From Paenibacillus sp. BIHB 4019 (GTDB lineage Bacteria; Bacillota; Bacilli; Paenibacillales; Paenibacillaceae), in contig NZ_CP016808.1 of the NCBI RefSeq assembly GCF_002741035.1, forward strand, positions 3,290,001 to 3,354,000: 64,000 bases of DNA, read 5' to 3'. The stretch's first letter is position 1; each line of letters starts with the position of its first letter. Of this stretch, positions 51,342-60,409 are shown in pieces. Under the pieces are notes generated by a model, which was not told where the DNA came from, made no database searches, and worked only from the letters and a program-made list of their open reading frames with translations. The translations under genes and the position numbers were made by a program.

Positions 51342-53486
51342 TCAGCGATAATGTTCATCCAGCTTTTGCCGCTGAAGCAGCACGCGCGCCTCTTCAGCTG
51401 GAATCGGGCGCGAGAACAAATAGCCCTGCAGCCGCTCGCATTTGAGCTCAGCCAGCATTTCCAGCTGGGAGACGACCTCGACCCCTTCGGCCAAAACATC
51501 AAGCTGGAGGCTGTGGGCAAGCCGGATGATGGAATGGACTATCGAAATATCAGGCGTGACGTTGATCATATCGCGGATAAAGGACTTGTCGATTTTCAGT
51601 GTATCAATCGGGAGCTTTTGCAAATAATGCAGCGAGCTGTAGCCTGTTCCAAAATCATCAATGGCGATGCTCACGCCGAGCGTCTTGAGCCGGTTCAGCT
51701 TGTTGATGACCTGATCGGCCCCTTGCAGGCCGATGCTCTCGGTAATTTCCAGCTCCAGCAAATGAGGAGGCAGCTTCGTTTCGAATAAAATATGCCGGAT
51801 CGTCTCGAACAGGCTGTCATCCTCAAATTGCTTCATCGAAATATTAACCGCAATCGTTACCGGCATAAGTCCTTCATCTATCCAGCGCTTATGCTGCTCG
51901 CAGGCTCGGCGCAGCACCCACTCGCCGAGCTGGATAATCATGCCCGTTTCCTCAGCCAGCGGAATAAACTCCAACGGGGAAATGAGTCCCCGCTCCGGCA
52001 TGTTCCAGCGGACAAGCGCCTCAAAGCCAGAGATTTTCCCCGTGCTCGCTTCAACCTGCGGCTGATAAAACAGCGTCAGCTGCTCCTGCTCCAAAGCGAT
52101 CGCGAGCTGCTTCTCCATCGTTGTGCGGCGAACGATGGATTCATTCATCTCCGAGGTGAAGAAGAGATAGTTGTTTTTCCCCTGCTCCTTCACACGGTAC
52201 ATGGCGATATCAGCAAACTGAATCAGCTGCTCGGACGATGTGCCATGGTCGGGATAGAGGCTGATGCCGATACTTGCGGTGGATAGCAGCCGATTGTTGT
52301 CGTAGATAATGGGTACGGCGATTTCGTCAAGTATTTTTCCTGCCAGCTGCTCGGCCTCTTGCGCCCCTGCATGATTCAGCAAAATAATAAACTCGTCTCC
52401 GCTGAGCCGGGCAATCGTGCCGCTGTCTCCCACGCACTTGCCCATGCGCAGTGCGGTTTGCTCCAGCAAAAAATCGCCAGCGCGGTGGCCAAGCGTATCA
52501 TTTATGAGCTTAAAGCGATCCAAATCGACGAAAAGCACGGCGAATTGCCTGTCGATGCATGTGCTGCATTGCGCCAAAGTTCCGGTCAGCGTCTCGAAAA
52601 AGGAATGGCGATTCGGCAAGCCCGTCAAGGAATCGAAATAAGCGATTCGGGAAATCGTCTCCATCGATTGTTTTTGCGCGGTCACATTTTGGGCCACGAT
52701 GTAAAAGCCGGCGAGCTGCTCCTCGACAATTATGGGAATGACCGTTGCGTGCAAATAAACAAGCTCGCCCGATTTATTAGTAATCGACGTTTCCTGATGA
52801 ATGGTCCGTCCTTCATGGACTTTCTCGAGCAGCTGCTGAAGCTGCCAAGCCTCCACATCGTTGATCAATTCGCCAACCGAATGGCCGATAAGCTCAGATG
52901 CGAAGTGGCCCGTCACCGTCTCAAACGCCGAATTGACGCTCAGCAGCGTCCCTTTCAAATCAAACCACAGAACCATATCCGGATTATGCTCAAAAAGAGA
53001 TTTAAAGCGCTGCTCGCTTACTTCCAGCCGCTTCTCATGCCATTTGCTGAGCGTAATATCATGGACGACGAGCATAAAGCCGAGCGGCATCCCTCGAAAG
53101 GAGCGAAGCGCCTTGCCGACGATTCGCACGATGCTTCCGGCTTTTCCTTCGCCTGGCTTCAGCCACAGCTCTTGGACAATATCCTGCTCCCCTTGCAGCA
53201 AGCGGTTCAGGGGCTGTTGATCGGAAGGGAGCGGTATAGCCCCGTTTATTTTAAAATAAAGCGGGTAAATGCTGTCCTTAGCTGCCGCTGTAACGAGAAA
53301 ACCGTATTTTTCCGCTACATGGTTGCTCATAACGAGTTGTCCATCTGTATGATAAATGGCGATGCCTTCATTCATATGATTAAATAGCAGCCTGCTTATC
53401 GGTCGTATAAGCTTGCCGATACCAGGCCGATAAATGGTTTTTGCAATATGTTGGGTGATAGACAAGGGCTGCTGACACTTCCTCAT
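51342..53486 (-). CDS. PAS-GGDEF-EAL cyclic-di-GMP protein
   Basis: A 714-residue cytoplasmic protein: two PAS-like sensor domains (about 30-145 and 155-275), GGDEF domain (about 280-445) with LSGDEF (361-366), in which Ser replaces the first Gly, and EAL domain (about 455-705) with FEALVRW (488-494), ENITES-like ITESIG and DDFGTGYSS. The EAL part looks catalytically complete, so hydrolysis of cyclic di-GMP is expected; SGDEF leaves synthesis possible. The ATG at 53486 lacks a clear ribosome binding site. A Fur box lies 31 bases upstream, suggesting a link to iron, shared with the divergent efe genes. Confidence 0.93.
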   Translation of the reverse strand: MRKCQQPLSITQHIAKTIYRPGIGKLIRPISRLLFNHMNEGIAIYHTDGQLVMSNHVAEKYGFLVTAAAKDSIYPLYFKINGAIPLPSDQQPLNRLLQGEQDIVQELWLKPGEGKAGSIVRIVGKALRSFRGMPLGFMLVVHDITLSKWHEKRLEVSEQRFKSLFEHNPDMVLWFDLKGTLLSVNSAFETVTGHFASELIGHSVGELINDVEAWQLQQLLEKVHEGRTIHQETSITNKSGELVYLHATVIPIIVEEQLAGFYIVAQNVTAQKQSMETISRIAYFDSLTGLPNRHSFFETLTGTLAQCSTCIDRQFAVLFVDLDRFKLINDTLGHRAGDFLLEQTALRMGKCVGDSGTIARLSGDEFIILLNHAGAQEAEQLAGKILDEIAVPIIYDNNRLLSTASIGISLYPDHGTSSEQLIQFADIAMYRVKEQGKNNYLFFTSEMNESIVRRTTMEKQLAIALEQEQLTLFYQPQVEASTGKISGFEALVRWNMPERGLISPLEFIPLAEETGMIIQLGEWVLRRACEQHKRWIDEGLMPVTIAVNISMKQFEDDSLFETIRHILFETKLPPHLLELEITESIGLQGADQVINKLNRLKTLGVSIAIDDFGTGYSSLHYLQKLPIDTLKIDKSFIRDMINVTPDISIVHSIIRLAHSLQLDVLAEGVEVVSQLEMLAELKCERLQGYLFSRPIPAEEARVLLQRQKLDEHYR

Positions 53487-53516
53487 GAGGTTAATTTAAG
53501 TTTATGTTATGTTCGT

Positions 53517-53531
53517 TGAGAATAATTGTCA
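53517..53531 (-). promoter_or_regulatory. Fur box near the GGDEF-EAL start
   Basis: On the minus strand TGACAATTATTCTCA, matching TGANAATNATTNTCA at all fixed positions. It lies in the divergent region between the GGDEF-EAL and efeO genes. Confidence 0.75.
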
Positions 53532-53606
53532 ACGATTTCCCGCATGCTGGTCGCTTGCTAAGAAAAGCGGAAAAGCTAAGTGCCATCATTGCCATAAAAA
53601 TATAAT

Positions 53607-53621
53607 TGACAATGATTCTCA
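53607..53621 (+). promoter_or_regulatory. Fur box upstream of efeO
   Basis: TGACAATGATTCTCA matches the 7-1-7 Fur pattern with two C substitutions at variable positions. It lies 66 bases before the efeO start, indicating iron repression of efeOBU. Confidence 0.8.
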
Positions 53622-53686
53622 ATAGGAATATACTTCGCAATAGAATAAATTCACACGACGTGGATCATTAAAAGGGGATATTTCGA

Positions 53687-54595
53687 ATGAACTGGAAGTT
53701 AATCGCAATTTCATTATCTTGTGCAAGCCTGTTATTTCTTTCGGCTTGCGGCTCTAATACTGCTAACAATACAAAAACAGACAATGGGGCAGCAGCAGCA
53801 ACGAATACAGCTGCAGAATCGCCGGCAGCGTCGGAATCTCCAGCTGCTACAGTAGCGCCTGCCACAGAAGAGGAATGGCAGCCTGTTCTTGATGAATATC
53901 GCGCCTTTACGATTAAAGAAGCGGATTCGCTCGTTATTGAAACTGAAAAATTCGTCAATGCCGTTAAAGCGGGCGATATTGAGACGGCGAAACAGCTGTA
54001 TGCGCCATCGAGAATGTATTATGAAAGAATCGAGCCGATTGCTGAAGCTCTGGGCGATTTTGACCCGCATATTGATGCCCGTGAAAATGATGTCGATGAG
54101 AAGGAATGGAGAGGCTTCCACCGGATCGAGAAAATTTTATGGGAAGAAAATACGACAAAAGGCGCTGAAGGTTATGCCGACACGCTGCTTGAGGATATCA
54201 AGCTGCTTCGCGCTTTGATGGAGACGGTTGAAATCGAGCCAAGCTTGCTCGTTACGGGAGCTGTTGAGCTGCTGAACGAAGTATCCTCCTCTAAAGTAAC
54301 CGGCGAGGAAGAGCGTTATTCGCACACTGACTTGTATGATTTTGTTGCGAACGTAGAAGGGGCAGAGAAAATTTATGAGCTGCTTCAGCCGCAGTTGAAC
54401 AAGCATGACGCCGCGCTGGAAACGTTGATTGGCACAAGCTTCAAAAATCTTGATGATGCGCTTGCTGTTTATAAAGATGGCGATGGCTATAAATCGTATC
54501 TGGATTTGAAAGAAGAAGATACGAAGAAGCTGAGCCAACTGCTCGATGCTTTGGCAGAACCGCTTTCACAAATGGGCAAAATTTTGGGGGCTTAA
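53687..54595 (+). CDS. efeO: EfeO-type iron-uptake lipoprotein (M75/imelysin domain)
   Basis: A 302-residue lipoprotein (lipobox LSAC, Cys21) with a Ser/Ala/Pro-rich tether and an EfeO-type M75 domain (about 65-300). The conserved metal motif HxxE is FHRIEKIL (H145, E148). The cupredoxin domain of E. coli EfeO is absent, as usual in Bacillota. It probably binds iron and presents it to EfeU. First gene of the Fur-controlled efeO-efeB-efeU operon. Confidence 0.94.
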   Translation: MNWKLIAISLSCASLLFLSACGSNTANNTKTDNGAAAATNTAAESPAASESPAATVAPATEEEWQPVLDEYRAFTIKEADSLVIETEKFVNAVKAGDIETAKQLYAPSRMYYERIEPIAEALGDFDPHIDARENDVDEKEWRGFHRIEKILWEENTTKGAEGYADTLLEDIKLLRALMETVEIEPSLLVTGAVELLNEVSSSKVTGEEERYSHTDLYDFVANVEGAEKIYELLQPQLNKHDAALETLIGTSFKNLDDALAVYKDGDGYKSYLDLKEEDTKKLSQLLDALAEPLSQMGKILGA

Positions 54596-54599
54596 TGTC

Positions 54600-55928
54600 A
54601 TGAGTTCTACTACTAACAACGACGACAAACAGAAGCATAATCAGAAGCAGGCTGGCGACAGCGTGCTGGAAAAACCGATGAGCCGCAGGGATTTACTGCG
54701 GCTCATGGGCGTTGGTGGGGCTGGTTTGCTGGTCGGCGCGACTGGCGTAGGCGGCATCATGAAGGCAGCAAGCAAAAGCCTGTCCGTCGCAACAGCGACA
54801 GGGGCCGAAGCGGGAGCAAATGGAGATGTGCTGCCGTTTTATGGCGCTCATCAGGCAGGCATTGCGACGCCGTCTCAGGATTTTATATTATTTGCCGCTT
54901 TTGATCTGACGGCAGCTTCAATAGATGAGGTGCGTACGTTGTTTCAAGCATGGACAGCGGCATCGGCTGCGATGACGCAAGGAACGATGATTGGCACGGA
55001 CAATAACAATTTGAATTTGCCGCCATCTGATACGGGCGAAGCCGCAGGGCTGTCGCCTTCCAAAACAACGATTACGTTCGGTGTTGGGCCGAGCTTTTTT
55101 GACGGACGCTTCGGGTTGTCAGGCAAGAAGCCTTCGACACTTGAGGACCTTCCGGCATTTGGCGGCGATGAGCTGCAGCCTGAATGGTGCGGTGGCGATA
55201 TAGGCGTGCAGGTGTGCGCGAACGATATGCAGGTCGCTTTCCACGCCATTCGCAATTTGACGCGTATCGCACGGGGCAAGGCGGTGCTGCGCTGGACGGC
55301 AGAAGGGTTTCAACGCACCTCTGGCGCCGATAAGCAGGGCGCGACACCACGGAATTTAATGGGCTTCAAGGATGGTACCGCGAACCCGGATACGAGCGAT
55401 GAGGCACAGATGAAGCAAGTCGTCTGGGCTTCGGCTGATGACGGCGTGCCGTGGATGGCGGGCGGAAGCTATATGGTCGTCAGACGAATCCGCATGCGGG
55501 TAGAGGTGTGGGATCGCTCAACGCTTTCTGATCAAGAGGCGACCTTCGGAAGACACCGGGAGAGCGGTGCTCCAATTGGCAGCTTGAAGGAATTTGACAC
55601 CGTTGATGTGAACAAAAAGGATGAGAGCGGCAAGCCGGTCATTCCAGCTAACTCGCATCTGGCGCTTGCTAGAGGAGACGGCTCTTTGAAAATATTGCGC
55701 CGCTCCTACTCCTATTCCAGCGGCCTGGATAATCGGACCGGGCAGCTGGATGCGGGGCTACTGTTCATTTGCTATAACCGCGATACGAGCAAGCAGTTTA
55801 TCCCGATGCAGACGAAGCTCAGCCGCATGGACAAGCTGAATGAATATATCGTGCATACGGGCAGCGCCGTGTTTGCTTGTTTCCCTGGCGTTAGCGAGGG
55901 CGGCTATATTGGAGAGACGTTATTGTAG
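54600..55928 (+). CDS. efeB: EfeB, Tat-exported DyP-type haem peroxidase
   Basis: A 442-residue peroxidase. The N-terminal twin-arginine signal is SRRDLLRLMGVGGAGLL (about 24-40). The DyP signature GFKDGTANP (distal Asp) and the proximal His in GRHRESGAPIG are present. It oxidises ferrous iron for import, or acts on haem. GGGGG lies nine bases before the ATG at 54600; the longer frame lies inside efeO. It follows efeO by four bases. Confidence 0.95.
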   Translation: MSSTTNNDDKQKHNQKQAGDSVLEKPMSRRDLLRLMGVGGAGLLVGATGVGGIMKAASKSLSVATATGAEAGANGDVLPFYGAHQAGIATPSQDFILFAAFDLTAASIDEVRTLFQAWTAASAAMTQGTMIGTDNNNLNLPPSDTGEAAGLSPSKTTITFGVGPSFFDGRFGLSGKKPSTLEDLPAFGGDELQPEWCGGDIGVQVCANDMQVAFHAIRNLTRIARGKAVLRWTAEGFQRTSGADKQGATPRNLMGFKDGTANPDTSDEAQMKQVVWASADDGVPWMAGGSYMVVRRIRMRVEVWDRSTLSDQEATFGRHRESGAPIGSLKEFDTVDVNKKDESGKPVIPANSHLALARGDGSLKILRRSYSYSSGLDNRTGQLDAGLLFICYNRDTSKQFIPMQTKLSRMDKLNEYIVHTGSAVFACFPGVSEGGYIGETLL

Positions 55929-55950
55929 CGGGAGAGAGGGGAAGCGGCAT

Positions 55951-57735
55951 ATGGTTTTAGGTAGAAGCCGTTACAGCATAGGCTGGAAGTGGCTGGGCAT
56001 TATCGTCATTTTAGCGGCGATAGCTCTAGGAGCGATTGGCGTGAGGCCAGCTTTTGCAGAAACGTCCAGCGATTTGGATAAGCTGCTTCCGCTCGTTGGA
56101 GGAGCGCTTGCGGCGGCAAGCCAGAGCGACTGGGAGCAGGCATCCGGTCATATTAAAGAAGCAAATGAACGTTGGAAGCAGCTAAATGTGAAAAAATCAG
56201 ATTTATCCGCCGATGTCGATTCCGCGTTGGCTCATGCGATCGTGCTGTTGGATGAGGCAGACAACAAGCCGGATGAAGCCAAAGCTTCCTTATCGGAGCT
56301 GGCGAAAGCGATTAATAAATATGTGAAAAGCGTCCAGAAGGACGATCAAGCTAAGCTGACCGGCAAGGAAGCCGCGAAGCAGCTTCTGCCTATGGCAACG
56401 AAGCTGCTGATCGAAATTCAAGGGGAGCAATGGGTGAAGGCGAGCGCGAATTATAAGACGATTAACGATAATTGGCTGACGATTGAACCTGCGATTCGCT
56501 CGGAGAACTTCACCGTTTACGGCAAGCTGGAGACGGCCATGAGCATGATTCGCATTGCGCTGCAAGCCGAGCCGCCGCGCGCGGAGCAAGCCGAGACGGA
56601 AACGAATGCGATGATTCAACTGATTAATGACTACATCGCTGGCAAAATCGATGCAGCCTCTGCGCCTGCGGAAAAGCTGGGTATTGCTGACCTCATTGCG
56701 ATCGTTGATAAAGCGGCAAAAGACATAGCCGCAGGCAATTTAAATGAGGCCGATGGCCAAATGCAAGCCTTCATTTCAAAATGGCCTTCGGTCGAGGGGC
56801 AGGTGCAAATTCGCTCTGCAGATGCTTATACGAAAATCGAAATTAAAATGACGGCGGTATCGGGCTATTTGCTCTCCAATCCGCCAGTACCTGATAAAGC
56901 CCAAGCGGTAATTGCCGAAATCAGAGAAATACTCGCTCCGATGGTGGAGGAAACGCGTTATACCGCTTGGGACGCTGGAATGATTTTGCTCCGCGAGGGG
57001 CTTGAGGCGATTCTCGTGCTTGCGGCCTTACTGGCTTATTTGAAAAAATCGGGCAATGAGTCGAAGCGCATCTGGGTATGGTCTGGCGTCTGGGTCGGCC
57101 TGCTGCTGAGCGCTGTTATGGCTGTGCTGCTTACCTATGCGATTGCCCAGGCGGCCGCTGGAAGCGCGCGTGAAGCGATTGAGGGCATTGCCGGTCTTGT
57201 TTCCGTCATCTTGATGATCACGGTCGGTAATTGGCTGCACAGCAAAGCGAATATGCGCAGCTGGAACAGCTATATTGACAACAAGATGGGCAGCGCCATT
57301 GCGCGCGGCAGTCTGTGGTCCCTGTTCGCTGTGTCGGCGCTTGCCATTATGCGGGAAGGGGCGGAGACGACGATTTTTTATGTCGGCATGGCGCCTTCCA
57401 TTGATCCATTACAAATGATTTTAGGGATCGGCGTAACGTTTCTGCTGCTCGTGGCGATTGCTTTCGTCATTATTCGCTTCAGCACGAAGCTGCCCATTCG
57501 TCCCTTTTTCATTGTGGCATCGGTGCTCATTTATTATTTGGTGTTCCGTTTTATGGGAGAAAGCATCCACTCGCTGCAGGTTGCTGCCTGGCTGCCAACG
57601 CATGCGGTTAGCGAGCTGCCAACTATTGGTTCCCTTGGTTTTTATCCGACGCTGGAGACGGCGCTTACGCAGCTTGCGGTATTGCTGGTCATTATCGTTA
57701 TGTTCGTGTGGCAGCAGGTGAGAAGAAAAGCTTAG
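55951..57735 (+). CDS. efeU: EfeU/FTR1-family iron permease with extended N-terminal domain
   Basis: A 594-residue protein. A signal-like helix (about 13-36) is followed by an external helical region (about 40-330) containing two repeats of the DKLLPLVGGALAAASQSDW kind. The C-terminal FTR1 permease has seven helices with both iron motifs REGLEAIL and REGAETTIF. E. coli EfeU lacks the large external part; in Gram-positive relatives it may take over ligand handling. The start at 55951 lies 22 bases after efeB. Confidence 0.94.
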   Translation: MVLGRSRYSIGWKWLGIIVILAAIALGAIGVRPAFAETSSDLDKLLPLVGGALAAASQSDWEQASGHIKEANERWKQLNVKKSDLSADVDSALAHAIVLLDEADNKPDEAKASLSELAKAINKYVKSVQKDDQAKLTGKEAAKQLLPMATKLLIEIQGEQWVKASANYKTINDNWLTIEPAIRSENFTVYGKLETAMSMIRIALQAEPPRAEQAETETNAMIQLINDYIAGKIDAASAPAEKLGIADLIAIVDKAAKDIAAGNLNEADGQMQAFISKWPSVEGQVQIRSADAYTKIEIKMTAVSGYLLSNPPVPDKAQAVIAEIREILAPMVEETRYTAWDAGMILLREGLEAILVLAALLAYLKKSGNESKRIWVWSGVWVGLLLSAVMAVLLTYAIAQAAAGSAREAIEGIAGLVSVILMITVGNWLHSKANMRSWNSYIDNKMGSAIARGSLWSLFAVSALAIMREGAETTIFYVGMAPSIDPLQMILGIGVTFLLLVAIAFVIIRFSTKLPIRPFFIVASVLIYYLVFRFMGESIHSLQVAAWLPTHAVSELPTIGSLGFYPTLETALTQLAVLLVIIVMFVWQQVRRKA

Positions 57736-57767
57736 TTAGCCATAATAACTATTCTGCGATAAACCTA

Positions 57768-57802
57768 AAGCGGATGCTTGCCTTTGTGGCAAGCATCCGC
57801 TT
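57768..57802. terminator. Stem-loop terminator after efeU
   Basis: A perfect 15-bp stem (57768-57782 with 57788-57802). The T-run is weak (GCTGTTTG), so efficiency is unclear. Confidence 0.6.
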
Positions 57803-57880
57803 GCTGTTTGGCGTCATGACTATTGGTTTAATAGGGAATATGATAAACTAATAACAACCCAGATAAAGGTGGAGAAAACG

Positions 57881-58219
57881 ATGAAGGCTCAAACGATGCT
57901 TATATCCGCACTGCTGTTTGCATTCGTCATTGCGTTGTTTGCCGTAATAAATGTCAATTCGGTGCAAGTTAATTTTATGTTTGCGCAGACTCAAATTCCG
58001 CTCATTCTCGTCATTCTCGCTTCGACGCTCCTTGGCGGATTAGTGATTGGATTATTTGGAATGGTGCGTGTATTCCGCTTGCAGCGCCAGGTTAAGCTGC
58101 TGAATAAACAGGTGAATGAATTAACAGCTGAGGTAGAAAAAAAGGCAAAGCCGGAGCTCAAGCCATTCAGCATCGATGAGATTGCTGCTCCTCAGGCGCG
58201 GACGTCCGTAGATCATTAA
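57881..58219 (+). CDS. LapA-domain small membrane protein
   Basis: A 112-residue protein: two membrane helices (about 5-25 and 40-65, with VNSVQVNFMFAQTQIPL between them) and a cytoplasmic coiled coil, the DUF1049/LapA pattern. Role in Gram-positives unknown. AAAGGTGG lies seven bases before the ATG. The stop overlaps the start of the methyltransferase gene. Confidence 0.88.
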   Translation: MKAQTMLISALLFAFVIALFAVINVNSVQVNFMFAQTQIPLILVILASTLLGGLVIGLFGMVRVFRLQRQVKLLNKQVNELTAEVEKKAKPELKPFSIDEIAAPQARTSVDH

Positions 58220-59145
58220 TGGCTCGTTATTTATACAGCTACAGCTGTCATGAAGAGGAATCGGAGCTATGCCGTCTGGAGCTATGCCGCCTGCTGGATG
58301 CTCCGCTAAGCGACGGTTTTGTCGTGAGCGAGCATCGCGTTCATCCGAGCCGCAGTCCGTTTCTGAAGCGACGCGTAGAGCTTGCCCTTTCAGGAGCAAG
58401 TTTGCCGGAGCTTCAAGAGCAGCTGCCGCTTGTCGATTTGAATGGAGCGACATTCAAGGTGCTTTGCACAGTAGCGGATGCTCCATACAGCTATGAAGAG
58501 CAGCGCGGGCTAGAGCGTTCCGTCGGTGCATCTTTAATTGGCGTAGCGGACATGCGGCAGCCAGAGCGTCTGCTGGGCATTACCTTTTGGCAGCAGCGTT
58601 ATTGGTTTGGCGACTGTGAGGAAGCGAGCGCAGTCTGGCTCGCCCATCGGCAGAAGCCGCAAAATTATTCAACAGCACTTGGCACAAGAGTAGCCCGGGC
58701 GGTCGTTAACATTGCGTCAGGGCCGAATGGCGAGGCGTTGAGCATGATCGATCCATGCTGCGGCATGGGCACCGTGCTGATTGAAGCGCTGTCGATGGGC
58801 ATTGCGATTCGCGGCGTGGATCGCAATCCGCTTGCGGTGCGGGGGGCCCGGGTCAATCTTGCTCATTTTGGCTATAGCAAGGAGCTTGTTTCACTGGGCG
58901 ATATGCGTGAGCTGGAGGGGCATTATGATGCGGCAATCGTCGATCTGCCATATAATTTATGTTCGGTCTTGCCGATTGGCGAGCAGCTTGATATGCTGGA
59001 AAGTGTAAGACGGCTTGCTGACCTTGCAGTCATTGTGACGACGGAGCCGATTGAAACGCAGCTTTCAGCCTCCGGCTTTAGCTTGGTAGATCGCTGCGAG
59101 CTGCATAAGGGCGCTTTTACAAGATTTATTACGTTGGTTAAATAA
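58219..59145 (+). CDS. SAM-dependent RNA N2-guanine-type methyltransferase
   Basis: A 308-residue protein. The C-terminal Rossmann domain has SAM motif DPCCGMGTVLIEAL (about 178-191), the acidic VDRNPLAV, and the catalytic DLPYNL (about 240-245), as in Trm11/TrmG10-like enzymes that methylate the exocyclic amine of guanine. The N-terminal 150 residues lack an obvious THUMP domain. Probable target is tRNA or rRNA. It overlaps the LapA-like gene by one base. Confidence 0.88.
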   Translation: MARYLYSYSCHEEESELCRLELCRLLDAPLSDGFVVSEHRVHPSRSPFLKRRVELALSGASLPELQEQLPLVDLNGATFKVLCTVADAPYSYEEQRGLERSVGASLIGVADMRQPERLLGITFWQQRYWFGDCEEASAVWLAHRQKPQNYSTALGTRVARAVVNIASGPNGEALSMIDPCCGMGTVLIEALSMGIAIRGVDRNPLAVRGARVNLAHFGYSKELVSLGDMRELEGHYDAAIVDLPYNLCSVLPIGEQLDMLESVRRLADLAVIVTTEPIETQLSASGFSLVDRCELHKGAFTRFITLVK

Positions 59146-59162
59146 TAAAGCGAGGTGATAAT

Positions 59163-59363
59163 ATGTCGGACGTGGAGAACAAGGAAGTACAGGAGCAGCC
59201 TAAGAAGCTGACTCAAGCGGAGAAAGCCAAGCAATTGCTGGCTCAGAAGAAGCAAGGCAAAGCGGATGGCTTCGCACAAGGCGGCTTTTCAACAAACACG
59301 CAGCAAATGAAGAGCCAGAACACGAAGAAGGTCAACAATCAACGCAAAAAGATGGGCGTGTAG
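59163..59363 (+). CDS. Small conserved basic protein, unknown function
   Basis: A 66-residue Lys/Gln-rich protein (KKLTQAEKAKQLLAQKKQGK followed by GGFSTNTQQMKSQNTKKVNNQRKK). GAGGTG lies five bases before the ATG. Likely in one operon with the methyltransferase. The basic composition suggests nucleic-acid contact but nothing proves it. Confidence 0.72.
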   Translation: MSDVENKEVQEQPKKLTQAEKAKQLLAQKKQGKADGFAQGGFSTNTQQMKSQNTKKVNNQRKKMGV

Positions 59364-59448
59364 TCAGCTTTCAGCTGGGTGATGCCTAATCGTTCGAATA
59401 GCCTTTTGCTATGCTGGGAATGTGCAGCGTAGCGGGAGGCTTATTTTT

Positions 59449-59546
59449 AAATATAGGAAAGTATATGATTTTCCCATCCTTTCTCTATATTTCTACGCAA
59501 AACAGCAGCTTTGCCGCCAGAGGGCGGCTTCAGCCGTTTACGCTTG
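59449..59546 (+). repeat. Intergenic repeat, copy B
   Basis: About 98 bases with the same ordered blocks as copy A: AAATATAGGAAA, CCTTTCTCTATATTTCT, GCCGCCAGA, CAGCCG and CTTG. A GCCGCC/GGCGGC hairpin forms in the 3' half. The 281-base gap 59364-59644 holds no gene otherwise. Confidence 0.75.
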
Positions 59547-59644
59547 AAATACATCCATTTTTAAGTGGCCCATGCAGGAATGAATCGCAGCTTCTTCCCG
59601 CATAATGTATCTATACCATATTTTTTTGCGATGGAGGGAGAAGC

Positions 59645-60346
59645 ATGCTGGCAGCAGGTGGAGGAGCCGTTAACATATTTTTGCTGGCGGGTGTGGCTAC
59701 GACAAAAAGCGCCTTTAACGCTTGTCGGGACAAGCTTGATCAATTATTTCGCGAATCCGGCGTTGAGCCGCGCATTCATATTTTGCATCCTTATGGCGAC
59801 AATAGCCGCAGTCTGTTTCGTCAGGTGCTTGAGGTGGGCAGCGATTTGACCAGCTTTATTGCAGCTGGACGCATCGGTGGGCAAATTGCCTACCGTCAAG
59901 TGAAGGAGAAGCTGCTGAGCGCTGATGAGCCGTCCTTGTTCATCGGGCATAGCGGAGGTGGAGCAGCAGCCTATCAGGCGGCGAAGATGCTGATGGAGCG
60001 CAACCTCATGAGCAATTTCCGCGTCGTACAGGTCGGCTCGCCGCGCAATCATATTGCGCCGCAGCTGAAAGATAAAGTGTGTTATTTGTATGCCGTAAAC
60101 GAGGCGGGCAAGCTTAATGATCCCGTAAGCCGCATCGGCAGTTGGGGCGGCTGGGAGCGAAGCGCTTCAGGAGTGCCGCAATGGCAGCGAATGAAGCATG
60201 CGCCTGGCAAGGTTGAGCCGATATATGTCATCGGCGGGCATGCTCATTATTTCCGCCACCAGGAGGCGTTCCGCGATCAAGATGCAATCTGCAACCTCGA
60301 TAAAACAATCGACCGCTTGCGGCTATGGTTGAAAGACTGGCACTGA
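59645..60346 (+). CDS. Lipase-like alpha/beta hydrolase
   Basis: A 233-residue protein with the nucleophile elbow FIGHSGGGAAAY (about 97-108) and a late His in GGHAHYF (about 198-204). No signal peptide. GGAGGGAG lies five bases before the ATG. Substrate unknown. Confidence 0.85.
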   Translation: MLAAGGGAVNIFLLAGVATTKSAFNACRDKLDQLFRESGVEPRIHILHPYGDNSRSLFRQVLEVGSDLTSFIAAGRIGGQIAYRQVKEKLLSADEPSLFIGHSGGGAAAYQAAKMLMERNLMSNFRVVQVGSPRNHIAPQLKDKVCYLYAVNEAGKLNDPVSRIGSWGGWERSASGVPQWQRMKHAPGKVEPIYVIGGHAHYFRHQEAFRDQDAICNLDKTIDRLRLWLKDWH

Positions 60347-60409
60347 TGTTCTACACTGTAAGTAGTAGAGCTTGCGATTTTCAGTGGTTGAAACGGAGGT
60401 GCCATAGCA

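Noticed and set aside
52359..53387. 342-codon frame antisense to the GGDEF-EAL gene
   Set aside because: The minus-strand protein has clear PAS, GGDEF and EAL motifs; the other frame shows none.
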